From contig NC_035436.2 of the NCBI RefSeq assembly GCF_002127325.2, positions 85,991,716-86,055,715 on the forward strand: 64,000 nt of DNA, written 5' to 3'. The notes under the pieces were generated by a model. The model saw nothing but the letters and a program-made list of their open reading frames with translations. It made no database searches and was not told the origin of the DNA. The stretch comes from Helianthus annuus. Taxonomy: Eukaryota; Streptophyta; Magnoliopsida; Asterales; Asteraceae. This document shows positions 46,001-55,547 of this stretch, one piece after another. How positions within the stretch are numbered: the stretch's first letter is position 1; every line of letters begins with the position of its first letter. The translations under genes and the position numbers were made by a program.

Positions 46001-47643
46001 GTGACTTCTCCACCTTTGTTGCCTTGAACGAGGAGGGGTTGGCCAGAACGACGAGGAATGCGAACTGCTTTCTCTTGACAGAGGATCTCAGCGCGATGTT
46101 TGGATAACCAATCCATACCAATGACGACGTCGAAGCTTCCAAGTCTGACAGGGAAAAGATCGATACTAAACGTGTGGCCAGACAATTCTAGTGTGCAGTC
46201 GTGGATCATGTGCGTGGCCTCGATGTTCTTACCATTAGCTATCTCGACGATGTGCTTAGAACTTAATAATGCAGGCGAGTGCTTAAGTTTCTTACTAATG
46301 CGAAGGGATACATAACTGGCATCGGCGCCGGAATCAAATAACACAGAAACATAACGATCATCAAGTAGGAACTTACCCGCCACGACGTTGGGATCGTTCC
46401 TTGCTTCTCCAGCTCCAATCACGAAAGCTCTTCCCCTTGCATTCCCAACATTGTTGTTTTGCTCATTGTTCCCAGCTCCCTGATTGTTGTTGCGATTCTG
46501 ATTCAGTTCAGGGCAATCCTTTCGCATGTGCCCTGTTGCCCCACATTTAAAACATGCCCGGTTGTTTCCCTGCTGCTGTTGCTGTTGGGGTTGTTGCTGA
46601 TTCTGCCTTGCTGGGAACTGACTTCTACAATCCTTGGCTTCGTGCCCCATCTTGTGGCATCGCTGACACTGGCCCTTGTTACATGCCCCATTGTGGTGCC
46701 TGTTACACTTGTTGCACTTAGGGTAGCTTCCCCGGTAGCCACCCTGTTGCTGAGTGCCTTTGTTGTTGTCAGTTTTCCTTTGCTGAGCTGGGGCCTGAGT
46801 AGAGTTAGCATCTTTGCCCTGATTTCCATCCCACTTGCGTTTGCCATCACTGGAAGTTCCTTCCGCAGCACTGATCCTTTTGGGCAACCTGCCCTCTTCC
46901 ACAGCCTGGTTAGTGAGTTTGTGGGCAAGACGGACCACAGGCTGTATGGTAGTGAGGTTGGCCGAGGTTACATGGCTCCTGATTTCTGGGACTAAGCCCT
47001 TGATGTACAATTCGATCCTTCGGTACATGGGTCGGGACATGTTTGGGCAAAGAGCAGCATAGTCGTTGGACAGCTTGGTGTAGGTCTCAATCTCTGACCC
47101 AACCATCTTGAGTTCATAGTACTCGTCCTCGAGTTTGTGGATGTCATCCCTGTGACAGTACTCTTCCTTGATCATATCCTTGAAATCTTCCCATGCAGTA
47201 GCGTTTGCAGTCTCCAAACCAAGCATTTGAATTTGCGCCTTCCACCATGAAAGTGCGCTTCCCTCAAGAGTACCAGTAGCAAACTTCACCCAATTAGCAG
47301 GGGGACACTCGCAGACAGCGAAGACAGCTTCGACCTTCTCGATCCAGTGCAGGAGACCTATGGCACCCTCAGTGCCACTGAATGGAAGAGGCTTGCAATC
47401 CATGAAGGTCTTGAAGGTACAGACACGTGGTTGCACAGGCGCAGGCTGACCTGTTGTGAGGAGTGAAGCGAAATAGGTTTAGAGGCGAAAAGACGATGTG
47501 GCGGTAGGATCCAAACATCCTAAAACAACGAGCTTACCTATAGGGTGAGCTGCGAAAGCTGCAGCCACCGTGTTGAGCAGGTTAGTGAACTGAGCCTGAG
47601 TCATGTTGACGTTTCCTCGTCCGCGTCCACTCATTGTCTTCAT
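43021..47643 (-). CDS. Gag-pol polyprotein of element D, two exons predicted
   Basis: The main exon frame (residue 1 at 47436) covers: gag domain about 1-190; CCHC knuckles near 257-270 and 295-308; protease with LFDSGAD at 367-372; RT with RMCIDYREL near 601, MPFGMTNAP near 672 and FIDDIL at 702-707; RNase H with CDAS at 850 and TDHRS at 912; integrase zinc region with CLTC at 1076-1079; core with D1109 and D1170; C-terminal GPFEI at 1344; chromodomain-like [17 protein letters not shown] near 1428-1444; end FRDEIPN. The third catalytic residue, Glu in B, E and F (SERT or TERT), is Asp here at 1206 (SDRT). The main frame opens with GTG, not ATG. An ATG at 47643 or 47634 begins exon 1, joined over an 87-base intron (47537-47451, GTAAGC...AACAG) with an in-frame TAA. 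Predicted product about 1,511 residues. Confidence 0.9.
47451..47537 (-). other. Predicted gag intron of element D
   Basis: Donor ATAG|GTAAGC and acceptor CACAACAG|GTCAG. Removal joins HPI and [13 protein letters not shown] in frame (phase 1). Element A has an equivalent 99-base intron at the same codon (4914-4816). Without splicing, the upstream ATG frame ends at a TAA inside. Confidence 0.72.
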
Positions 47644-47910
47644 AACCAGAAAACATAGTATGAGTGTGGTGTCGTAACATAGCGAGAATGATATAGAAGA
47701 GGGAAGGCATATCTATCTAATCAGGCAAACTAGTACGTATAACAACGCAGAAAGCATAAGACAACAAGCAAGTAAATATGGGTCCGAGCTATGAGGTCAG
47801 ATAAGTCGAGCCTTGCACTTGGAGTGTAGTGTCGTCACGAGTCACGGGTTATAGTCTGGTTTTTTTTCTCAAAAAGATTTTTCCCCTTTTTAAAACCAAG
47901 TTCACTATAA

Positions 47911-47928
47911 CCAATGGCTCTGATACCA
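47911..47928 (-). promoter_or_regulatory. Primer-binding site of element D
   Basis: TGGTATCAGAGCCATTGG on the minus strand, three bases after the 5' LTR; identical to that of element A. Confidence 0.95.
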
Positions 47929-48219
47929 ATCTGTCACACCCCCAAAATCCACCTGCGGATAACACCCGCTTTGAGGGCGTGACTGACCAGGATCCAGCCA
48001 CCAATTATACTAAGCATTGGTTAATAGTAAGGTAATTGCTATCTAAAATAGTTAGCAACATCATAGTTTAAGTTCGATAGTAAGTTTAAACAAAACAGCG
48101 GAAGCATAAACCAAATAGTTTTAAAAGACAGTTCATGGTTCAAGATAAATAAAACCCAACACACGGGTTTTGACGATCACTACACATTCCCAAGCGGCAG
48201 CTCCTCAGTCACTGGTTAC

Positions 48220-48792
48220 CTGCAAAGCATGCAGTAAGGGGTCAACAATAATGCTGAGTGAGTTCACTAGTTGTCCAGTTTTAATTACCAAAAACTCGTT
48301 TCACCAGTTAATTTATCCGTTTATACATGCCATGGGGAGCTACCCCAAAAGTTAGCGACTAAACTGTTTTTCCAATACCGAACACTAGGTAACCGTTTGC
48401 GTTTCCGCAGGATGCCCCGATGTCAATGTTCTATCATCATTGACGGATGCCTGAGTACATTAGTTCACGACCGATCCCATACCATGGCACGGTGTGAGGT
48501 TGGTAAAACCTAAATAGCGCTATCAACTAATAACCCGTTCGCTGGCCCCGGCGACTAATCGGTATTATGTAGTAGGGACTTGAGTGATAGAGTTGCGTTT
48601 AGTGCCGTTTGGTTGCATTTCGTATAAACAGTAATTAACTAAAAGGTTTCCCAATACAAGGGAAGAGAAAGTAAGTTTGTTCCCAGTAACTAGGGAAGGA
48701 AAGTGAATGGTATCCCCTTTTCAAGGGGATAGGGTTGTTCTAGTCTCGTGTCCCAAACCACCGGGACGCATGCTTTTAAGTTGTGAACTCAC
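48220..48792 (-). other. Predicted leader intron in LTR D
   Basis: Minus-strand CCCAAG|GTGAGTTCAC (intron base 1 at 48792) and GCTTTGCAG|GTAACC (last base 48220), 573 bases. Inside are hairpins TTCCC/GGGAA twice, TATCCCCTT/AAGGGGATA and GTCCC/GGGAC (48649-48768) and GTCAATG/CATTGAC (48422-48444). Splicing is inferred from conservation of both sites in six LTRs. Confidence 0.5.
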
Positions 48793-50104
48793 CTTGGGTT
48801 GCTCGGTAGATATTTTACCCGGTCAAGTATGTTGGTCACCACGTCCTAGCATGGTTACCAAGTATGGGTCAAGTTGGGTACAAATAAGCACATAGCGAAC
48901 ACGTACGGCAAACACATATAGCAAACACGTATAACATGCGTAACAACAAACAGTTGGGTTATTGGGTCAGCCCTGAGCATACAATCAGCAGCAACAACAC
49001 GTAGCCCAGTCAACAGAAGGCCCAACAGTCAAAGCCCAATAACACCAAAATAGCCCAGTCGAGACAAGGGTGGTTGCGACCCGCAACCGAGGTTACGACT
49101 CGCAACCGAGGTCTCGGTTTATCACGTTTTGGTTACGAGTCGCAACCAGAGGTTACGACTCGCAACTAGCGGTTCCGACTTAGCAGCAATGGTTACGACT
49201 CGCAACCGGATTCGATACGCGTTGATTGCGACTCGCAACCGGGAGATCTCGACAAGACTTGATGTGGTCTCGAGTCGCAACCAAAGGTTACGACTCGCAA
49301 CCGTGATTACGTGCACAGCAATCATCTAGAACCTGCAATATGTACTGACCAATAGGATTGTATTTTCATGTAACAGTGTACTATGCCCACTAAACATGTT
49401 TTCTTGTCTAAAATGTGCACAAAACAGATCAAACAAAGCATATTTGAAATATTTAAGCAACCTTCAAAGTGTTCTTCATTTATCATCAACCACATTCAAA
49501 CACATTCATCATACATATGAACCCTCGAAACAGATCCGAATCAAATTAGGCAACATATAAAATAGTGCATCCTTATTAACAAAGGTTATAATACCGAATC
49601 TAACATAAATCATTTCCATTATACCTACAAACCTAAGAATCATGCAATTTTCTCTAACCAACCTTTATTACAAACCGGAACAAGAATCAACAACCATCAT
49701 TATATGTCACACAACAATGATATCTATCCGAAATGTACACATGTTAGCCGATTACTCACTTTACACATATTGAATTCACATAATGTAACATCAACTAAAT
49801 AACCAACAATCATGCAAACATATCAAGGCAATTTATCAACATTGTGCAACAAACACCTAGTGAACATAATAACACTAACCGATTCAAGTGAGACACAAAG
49901 GTGTTCAAGTTGGTGCAAGGATGAAGCCTTCGAGTGATGATTCCGAGTTCGAACCGAGGGTGCTCTTGATGTTGGTTGATCCGAGAGGGAGAAGGAAAGG
50001 AGAGGAAGGTGATCTTGGTTAGGGTTTTAGGGTTTTAGTGAGAGGTAGAGAGTGTGAGAGTGTGAGAAAATGTTGCAAAATGGTAAAATGGTGAGGGTTG
50101 GCCG

Positions 50105-50115
50105 GTATATATATC
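50105..50115 (-). promoter_or_regulatory. TATA-like region of LTR D
   Basis: GATATATATACC on the minus strand, about 270 bases into the LTR, followed in sense by CTCACACTCTC pyrimidine-rich sequence and paired AAAACCCTAA words. Confidence 0.6.
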
Positions 50116-50382
50116 GAGTGGGTCAAGGGTTCACAAATGTTGTCCTTGGTGGTCGGCCCAACCGGCCCAACTGTTACTGTTTACTCGAGACCGAACATGG
50201 TCTCGAGTCGGGTCCGTAGTCTCGGTTCACTAGGAGTTATACACACGTACATACGCATATAACTATATATATATATACACACATTACACATAATCGCAGA
50301 AATTTCATAGTTCTCATTTAATAAAATATGTACACACAAAGTTACATCAGTAAGGTTTCCCGGGAAAATCCGAAGTGTCACA

Positions 50383-51138
50383 AGCTCAATACTTGAAAAA
50401 TGATCAGAATACATGCATAAGAACAAGGAATCGAACCATAAACAAGCAAGCAATTGATGGGTTGGATCGGTTATGCTTCCATTCGGTCTTTAAGCTTCAA
50501 AGTGGTCTGATCAGGACTGCTTTGGAACCCAGAAATCCCCCAGAAACATGGAGAAAACCCAAATTTGAAACCAGTAGCGAATGGCACTATTTATAGGAAA
50601 TTTTGAGGTTGGCACGGTCGTGCGATCGGGTCGCACGGACGTGCGATTGGTGTTGTCAGGTGACGTCATTTCTCCGATTCGGGGACAGACAAGTGGACTA
50701 GTGGACAAGGTGTCTAGGTCATCAGATCGACACAGTCATGCCATGGATCACACGGTAGTGCGATGTCATCATAAACTTGATCAGAAAGCTTGGTTTTGCT
50801 AGTGCACGGTCAGGCGGCGGGTCGCATGGTAGTGCGATCCGGGAAAAGGTTGGCACCATCAGTCGCACTGGCAGAGCTTCCGATATCAGATGACTTGCAC
50901 GGTAGTGCGGCCGGGTCGCACGGTCGTGAGATACTTGGCAGTCATCAGAATTTTGTTCGTTCCATCAGAAATGCATCAGAATTTCCCCGTTTTCATCAGA
51001 TTTTTCTTTTGTGCTCCGTTTAAGACCTGAAAATATAAAAGTACCGGATTTGGTACTTAAACGTCGTGGTTTCGGTCAAAAACGCTTAAAACGGAAATGT
51101 TTTGGGGTATAAAAACATGTATAATTTAACGTATATCA
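50383..51138 (-). other. Element G, right portion with promoter-like region
   Basis: After the AGCTC duplication this carries a minus-strand TATA (50587-50597) and, upstream of it in sense, an array of GCACGG(T)(A/C)GTGCGATC words (50612-50935) and ATCAGAA repeats (50945-51000). It ends ...GTATATCA at the AGTAT duplication. Confidence 0.55.
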
Positions 51139-51143
51139 AGTAT

Positions 51144-51445
51144 CCCGCCAATCCCAAGAATTAACGGATTTCAGTTGGAGTCTTGGGTGTAGGCCAGTTC
51201 TTGATAAAGTCAATCTTGGTTGGGTCAATGTGAATTCTAGTTTCATTGACCATGTGTCCAAGGAAATGGACTTCGCGAAGCCAGAAGTCGCATTTCGAGA
51301 ACTTGGCGTAAAGTTGTTCATTGTATAGGAGTTCCAGAATAAGACGCAGATGGTACTCATGCTCTTCTTGATGATAACCTTGTTCAGCTCGCGGTAATCG
51401 ATGCACATACGAAAAGTGTCGTCCTTCTTCTTGACAAATAGCACG
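51144..51445 (-). pseudogene. B pol, RT fragment with internal deletion
   Basis: Encodes [13 protein letters not shown] and [12 protein letters not shown] on one side and [22 protein letters not shown] on the other in shifted frames. The stretch between, which in D includes the FIDDIL catalytic motif, is missing, with the junction near 51364-51372. It continues the B pol that stopped at 24757 and is cut again at AGTGT (51446-51450) by element H. Confidence 0.85.
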
Positions 51446-52534
51446 AGTGTTGTGACACTTGTGCTCCGTAAACACACACAATGTAGGACACTATCTTTTA
51501 TCAAAGAAACAATGTGTTTTGGTCTCAAAATTTGTCTATTTGTGTTTTACAATTTCACATTTTGATTCTAGTTCATTTTCAAGCTTTAAATCACTTTCTG
51601 GAAAGTTAAACGCGAACTGATACGTAAACGTAACCATTTTAAAGCGGAAAACACTCCGGAACAGTGACATAGGCTTAACATACCTTAAATAACTTTTATA
51701 TAACTTAGAAATAGGTTTTGAAAGCTTTGGTGTGTCAAAAACAATATTATTCACTCTCAGGGACTATTTGCGTCAAACTACGAAAGTCTGCTGATTCGTT
51801 TAGTAATGAACATTACGGAACTTGATCATAAGCTAAACATACCCTAAATATCCTTTACATAGCTTAGAAAATAAGCCTTGAGGGGTTCGTTATGCGAATA
51901 ATGCTTATTTGATCAATAGGGACTAAAAGCATCAAAAAGTGCATAAGTTTGCCTTTTCGCGCATATCTTACGTTCTGAACATATCTGGACATCCAAAAAT
52001 TTTTGTAATCATTAAAATATTTTATTTTAGTGTTTGGAATGTTAGAATTTCACTCGTCGCGTAATTTGGATCGATTTCGCGTTCGTTACGGCTCCCGTCG
52101 TAATTAACCGAACAACGCGATCGTACGACCAAATGAACCGACATCCAAGATGTTTTTGAGCATGTTTCATGTTCCCTATGCTTTAACATCCTTGTAGCGC
52201 CTTGAAAATGGGTTAACGGGGTTTAAACGCATCAAAAATGGCCTAAACGTGTTGCAGGGACCAAAACTGTCAATTTTCAAAAGTTTCTGGTAGCTGGCAT
52301 GTGGTGGCACTGCGCCACCACTATATGGTTTTGCCGTGGCACGATGCCATGGCCTCATCTGGGCAGAAACTTCATTTTGACAACCAGGTTGAACTTGGGG
52401 GTCTTTTGTGTAACTTTTCTCAATACCGTATGATGGTTTTGGGCACCCCTAGTATTCCAAAACCGTGTGCCTTACATGTATGGTTGAGATTGAAGCTCGT
52501 AAATCGAGGAACGATCCTAACGGTTGTCCAAATC

Positions 52535-52542
52535 CTATATAA
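52535..52542 (+). promoter_or_regulatory. TATA box in element H
   Basis: CTATATAA in AATCCTATATAACCCACC, followed at about 30 bases by ATCACTTTCACTTGC, a pyrimidine-rich start-like stretch. Confidence 0.55.
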
Positions 52543-53589
52543 CCCACCATCTTCATCACTTTCACTTGCACATTTGCTCTCAATTTCTTCTCTAAGTTGA
52601 AGCTCTCCTTGTGAAGCTTCACACCTGAGAAATTTTGAGTTCAAATCTTCATAGCTTGGACCCTTTGTAAGTTTCTTTCATGCTTGTTATCGTTTTTCAA
52701 GCATGAAAGTCAAACTGTATTTGACTTTCTGCTTTGACTAGTCTATGGTCAACACGAGGTTCGTTTGAACTTCGCAACGTGAGCTTAATCGAGATGTACT
52801 GATTACCACGTTGATTAGGTGTAGTGACGAGTCATAGTTTTGGTCAAAATACGCGTCTATGCGTATTTTGCAACCAAACTATTCTTGGGTATCAAAACCG
52901 TTTATTTTGATATCAAACTTGTTTTCTAACTTCGTTAAACATGTTTTAACATGTTTAACTCGTCACTTTTAGTTTAGTGCTTGTTTAGGCTCATAAGATA
53001 AGCGGTCTAAACAACCGCTTAGACTTCCGAACCCGACCCGTTTGGTCGATCATTAGGATCTAACCAAACATGTATTGTGACCATAGTTGTATAGGGAATA
53101 ACCTTCCGAGGTTATACCTTATGGTCACTTCGTTTAGTTAGTCGTATGATAGGTAATTTATATGCCTTAGAAAAATGACCAAAATGCCCCTTTTGCGCAT
53201 AATTTCACTTTAAGCATATGTAACACATATTTTGACATCTAAACTGATTATATAACCTAATTAGATATGTTAAGGCATATAATACTTGTCATAGGACTAG
53301 TTAGGCGTCTTGAACGCGCTTTCGCGCGAACGACGCGTTAAAGTAGCATAAGCTACCTTAATGGGTCGTAATGGGTCGTAAGCACTTAGGATAGGTTCCG
53401 ACTTAGAATGTAGGCTTTGTTAAACCATATCACATGAGTTCCAATACTCATTCGGTTTACAAGACCTCATTCTCCCCGATCTTCCGATTTAGGTGTCGAT
53501 TCACTAACTTAGTATCCGTTACACTAGGAATCGCTTCAACACTTGAAATCTTGGTCTTTTGAGCTTTGTTATACCCTTTGAACCGGAAC

Positions 53590-54213
53590 TAGGGCTGTGC
53601 AAAAAACCGAATTAACCGAACCATAACCAAATTAACCGACAAAACTGAACCAAAAAAACCGAACCAAATAAAAAGCCGATGGGTCGTTTAATGATTTTTT
53701 GGAAAACCGAAAGTAGCGGGTCGGTTATGGTTATCATTTTTTCCACACCCACCATAACCGAACCGAACCGACATGTAATAAATCTTTGTAGGATTTAGGA
53801 CTTTTCACCATATTTTTAATATTTAATGTTTTTGACAGAAGATTTTTAGTACTTATGGGTTTTTCATATCATTTTGTGGTTTTGTTTGATTGTTTATGGA
53901 ATGTATTATATCACTTTATTTGAATATTCAATAATAATTGGTATTAATATTATAGATTATATGTATTTTGTAATACTATGTAATATACTAATACATACAA
54001 ATATGCAGTCACAATTTATTCCATGTTAAAAAAATAAGCTATTTTTAGCTAAGCTAAATACAAGGTTAACCACCCATAACCGACCCACTATAACCATCAA
54101 AACTAAATAACCATAACCACCATAACCGATCGGTTATGGTTATGGTTATCCAATAACCGACATCGCGGTTATGGTTATGGTTTTTGGTCAAAACCGACCC
54201 ATGCACACCCCTA
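53590..54213. mobile_element. hAT-type MITE, 624 bp, with CCGAAC/GGTTATGG repeats
   Basis: Termini TAGGGCTGTGCA and, read inward from the other end, TAGGGGTGTGCA. A perfect 8-bp duplication ACCGGAAC is at 53582-53589 and 54214-54221. The subterminal regions are arrays of AACCGAAC-type and GGTTATGGTTATGG words that can pair with each other. No transposase. The 134-codon minus-strand frame ending here is made of these repeats. Confidence 0.92.
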
Positions 54214-54535
54214 ACCGGAACTATACGTAATCCCAGGCGAGTACATAGTTCCCCTCTTTTACCGTTTTCAAATGTTTTGGGGTGATTCATACGTGTAATC
54301 GATTTGTTTTCAAAATGTATGGCATATATGTGTTCATTAAGTGCTTTTATGTGTATTATTCCGAATATGCAAATGCGATGTTTATATGAATCCTTAAATG
54401 ATCTACCTATCTTCATAGTTAGATTCTTAAAGGATATTTGAAGTACAGCCTTAGATCTTCCTATCTTCATAGTAAGGTTTTTAAGAAGTACTTTACAACT
54501 CGATGGTTGGTTTTGTGTAGATGGTTGGTGATTTA

Positions 54536-55079
54536 GATAACGAAACTAGATAATACAATAAGCACATGGTGGATACCCCGCTAGTACTTCCTATTTATAA
54601 GTGTGCTTATTGTATTACCCTTCGTGGCGTTATCCCGAATCACCGTTAGGATTTAGGATTGTTTCGATTTAATGTGACAGAACCCAGAATCCTTATAGCA
54701 TCTATCTATCTTTATAGGTTGATTCTTGTAGGATGTTTAGAGTACTAATATTGAAGTCCTTGTTTGGAATTCATTATGTACTTTAATGCATGTTTGACTA
54801 GAATATGTGACAAGAACCCAGAATCCCCGTAGTATCTATCTATCTTCATAACTAGACATATATGGGATGTTTAGAGTACTAATATTGGAGCCTCCGTTTG
54901 GATTCATTGTGTACTTTAATGCGTGTTTACGAGATGGAACAAGTTGACAATTATGTGTTATGTGGTAGTTGTGATTTAGATATAACGAAACGGGTGTAAT
55001 AAAATAAGAACCTGGTGGATACGCCGCTGGTACTTCCTATATATAAGTGTTCTTATTTTATTATTCTTGTAGCGTTATC
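54536..55079. repeat. Two copies of a long hairpin with compensatory changes in element H
   Basis: Copy 1: arms 54551-54565 and 54603-54617 (TAATACAATAAGCAC with its complement), outer arms 54536-54542 and 54628-54634. Copy 2, about 446 bp on: arms 54997-55011 and 55049-55063 (TAATAAAATAAGAAC with its complement), outer arms 54982-54987 and 55073-55078. The loop ...GGTGGATAC(C/G)CCGCT(A/G)GTACTTCCTAT... is conserved. Two stem positions differ between copies and both are compensated. Confidence 0.88.
54682..54930. repeat. Tandem repeat of about 134 bp between the H hairpins
   Basis: ACCCAGAATCC...TATCTATCTT...GGATGTTTAGAGTACTAATATTG...TACTTTAATGC occurs from 54682 and again from 54816. Shorter relatives of TATCTTCATAGTTAGATTCTTAAAGGATATTT lie at about 54415, 54465 and 55150. 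Confidence 0.8.
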
Positions 55080-55547
55080 TGGATCACTTTAGGATTTTGT
55101 GTACTATTGTTTCAGTATTCGATTATCGAAATCCTTGTAGAATCTCCCATATCTTTATATGTTAGATTGTTAGAAGGATATTTAAGGTATTATCATAAAT
55201 CATTGATTTGATTTATATAATACTCACACAGGTTTGATTAATTTCAAAGCTGTTATTATAAATCCTTAATTGGTTTTTCTAATAACATATTAACAAGTTT
55301 TTACGATGGTTTAAACGAGATTACAATGTAAGGCATAAAATGACTTAGTAAAAATCATATTGCCATATACAAACCTATTTTGTCACGAGTTTTCACAATT
55401 AAAATTAAAGTATCGCAATACCAAATGTTTTGCCATTTACATGGATAATAAAACCTATGTATTCGCCGGCATTTTTATGCTGACTGTTTTTCGCATATGT
55501 TTTAGGTTTTCGACTGTTTCAAGCATGCAACGCATAGGACTGCATTC

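Larger units (their letters stand above)
40467..50382 (-). mobile_element. Full-length Ty3/gypsy chromovirus D, 9.9 kb
   Basis: Complete minus-strand element with LTRs 40467-42918 and 47932-50382, perfect TSD AGCTC (40462-40466, 50383-50387), PBS, gag-pol with an uninterrupted main frame, and polypurine tract. By eye the LTRs differ by four substitutions and three short indels, about 0.16% substitutions. With the commonly used rice rate of 1.3e-8 per site per year this is under 0.1 million years; the rate is borrowed. It is the best-preserved element and the reference for the other gypsy pieces here. Confidence 0.96.
47932..50382 (-). repeat. 5' LTR of element D (2,451 bp)
   Basis: Nearly identical to the 3' copy. 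Differences seen: GCCTGG/GCTGG indel, AATCGGATT/AACCGGATT, ACAACAATC/ACAGCAATC, AACCCTTATT/AACCTTTATT, GATTTAAG/GATTCAAG, a GA dinucleotide and a TA microsatellite step. Confidence 0.95.
24758..51138 (-). mobile_element. Unclassified TG...CA insertion G (about 3.76 kb of own sequence) holding SIRE and D
   Basis: B pol breaks at AGTAT (24753-24757) and resumes at AGTAT|CCCGCC (51139-51143), so one insertion with a 5-bp duplication spans 24758-51138. Removing SIRE and D leaves about 3,764 bp with ends TGGTGCGTG and ...GTATATCA. A minus-strand TATA (CCTATAAATAG, 50587-50597) with a CpG word array upstream (50612-50935) suggests a long solo LTR in minus orientation. I see no paired LTRs and no coding domain. 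A compound of two related insertions is possible. Confidence 0.6.
11099..51450 (-). mobile_element. Old host gypsy element B, split by five insertions, continues beyond 51450
   Basis: Minus-strand chromovirus whose 3' LTR starts at 11099 and whose pol can be followed rightward in pieces: 20002-20747, 21210-22176, 24409-24757 and 51139-51450. Each break is an insertion, and at three of them the broken host sequence rejoins across a target duplication (AAACC, GTACA, AGTAT). Pol carries stops, frameshifts and an internal deletion, so B is the oldest layer. Its gag and 5' LTR are not in the window. Confidence 0.88.
51451..55547 (+). mobile_element. LTR-like element H, right end not found
   Basis: Starts TGTGACACTTGTGC exactly where B pol homology ends. 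A plus-strand TATA (CTATATAA, 52535-52542) follows about 1.08 kb of U3-like sequence that has GTGGTGGCACTGCGCCACC-type near-palindromes just upstream. No gag or pol is visible before E interrupts at 55548. It may be a very long LTR or a non-coding derivative. The left-hand candidate duplication is AGTGT; its partner is outside the window. Confidence 0.5.
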
